This document shows, one piece after another, positions 5,340 to 5,669 of a DNA stretch of 5,669 nt (the first letter of the stretch is position 1; every line of letters starts with the position of its first letter). Made by a program: the position numbers and the translations under genes. The notes beneath the pieces were generated by a model. It ran no database searches. It worked only from the letters and a program-made list of their open reading frames with translations, and had not been told where the DNA came from. This DNA is from Pseudomonadota bacterium (lineage in GTDB: Bacteria > Pseudomonadota > Alphaproteobacteria > Rhizobiales > Kaistiaceae), in assembly GCA_023433185.1 (NCBI GenBank), contig JAEZEN010000412.1:1-5669 (forward strand). Direction: 5' to 3'.

Positions 5340-5669
5340 GTGAGCATCCGGGACCTTGCACGGCATCTGAACGTGTCGATCGGCACGGTGTCGCGGGCCT
5401 TGAACGGCAAGGCCGACGTCAGCGCCGACACGCGCCGCCGGGTGCTCGCGGCCGCGCAGGAGCTCGGCTATTCGCCCAACCAGTCGGGGCGGAGCCTGCG
5501 CCAGGGCGTGACGGGCATGATCGCCCTGGTGCTGCCGACGAGCGGCAAGATGGCCCTCGCCGACACCATCTTCATGGAGGTGATCGAGGGGCTCCGGGCC
5601 TTTCTCGCCGGCCGCAACCTCGACCTCATGGTGCTGCTCTCCGGCCCGGAGGAGAATGCCTTCGCCTAT
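5340..5669 (+). CDS. LacI-family transcriptional regulator, N-terminal part (runs off right edge)
   Basis: The first 110 residues of a LacI/PurR-type repressor. The helix-turn-helix is complete: IRDLARHLNVSIGTVSRALN (3-22), with recognition helix starting at S13-I-G-T-V. The hinge follows at YSPNQSGRSLRQG (44-56), with L53 the likely minor-groove leucine. After that comes the first strand of the periplasmic-binding-like sensor domain, TGMIALVLPTSG (58-69), which would bind the inducing sugar. The GTG at 5340 gives the usual family N-terminus, but its ribosome binding site is poor (GGGGG at 5324-5328, 11 bases away). The frame is open further up to ATG 5271, which has GGAAG five bases before it and would add 23 residues, and to ATG 5259, which adds 27 and directly abuts the operator. 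The gene is divergent from the operon and very probably controls it and itself. Confidence 0.92.
   Translation, partial: MSIRDLARHLNVSIGTVSRALNGKADVSADTRRRVLAAAQELGYSPNQSGRSLRQGVTGMIALVLPTSGKMALADTIFMEVIEGLRAFLAGRNLDLMVLLSGPEENAFAY

Noticed and set aside
5183..5431. An 83-codon N-terminal extension of the dehydrogenase into the LacI-type gene
   Set aside because: It would run through the operator, promoter and the opposing regulator gene. The Rossmann fold starts right at ATG 5182, which has a good ribosome binding site.
1..5669. Mobile elements, CRISPR, tRNA, toxin-antitoxin or phage genes
   Set aside because: No transposase, integrase, long direct repeats, regular spacers or tRNA-like cloverleaf was seen on either strand; all space is accounted for by the operon and regulator.

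Overview
The window is very GC-rich, with strong GGAGG-type ribosome binding sites, GTG and TTG starts next to ATG, and ATGA gene overlaps. The gene content is typical of soil or plant-associated Alphaproteobacteria, most likely Hyphomicrobiales (Rhizobiales). That placement is inferred from gene families and base composition; no rRNA or other taxonomic marker is present.

Layout: one minus-strand operon fills almost the whole window and is read from right to left. In transcription order it holds a Gfo/Idh/MocA-family dehydrogenase that is frameshifted in this sequence (5182-4110), a TIM-barrel sugar isomerase/epimerase-like protein (4113-3184), a periplasmic sugar-binding protein (3106-2105), a single-domain ABC ATPase with a TTG start (2041-1241), an ABC permease (1244-234), and the beginning of a second Gfo/Idh/MocA-type dehydrogenase that runs off the left edge (146-1). 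A LacI-family regulator starts divergently on the right and runs off that edge (5340-5669). A perfect 14-bp palindrome typical of LacI operators (5245-5258) lies between the divergent genes, where the operon transcript should begin.

How it works together (inference): the binding protein, permease and ATPase form a CUT2-like (ribose/fructose type) importer. The dehydrogenase(s) and the TIM-barrel enzyme would act on the imported sugar, polyol or glycoside in the cytoplasm, and the LacI protein would repress the operon until an inducer appears. The substrate cannot be read from the sequence. A dehydrogenase paired with a DTE/IolE-type TIM barrel suits an inositol/polyol route or a 3-keto-sugar route.

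Most notable points: a one-base frame break in a run of six C (4437-4442), which splits an otherwise intact dehydrogenase; a well-formed operator/promoter arrangement; and GC-rich stem-loops placed just before the ribosome binding sites of the transporter genes. I see no mobile element, CRISPR array, tRNA or rRNA. The locus looks like an ordinary catabolic operon rather than a new type of system.
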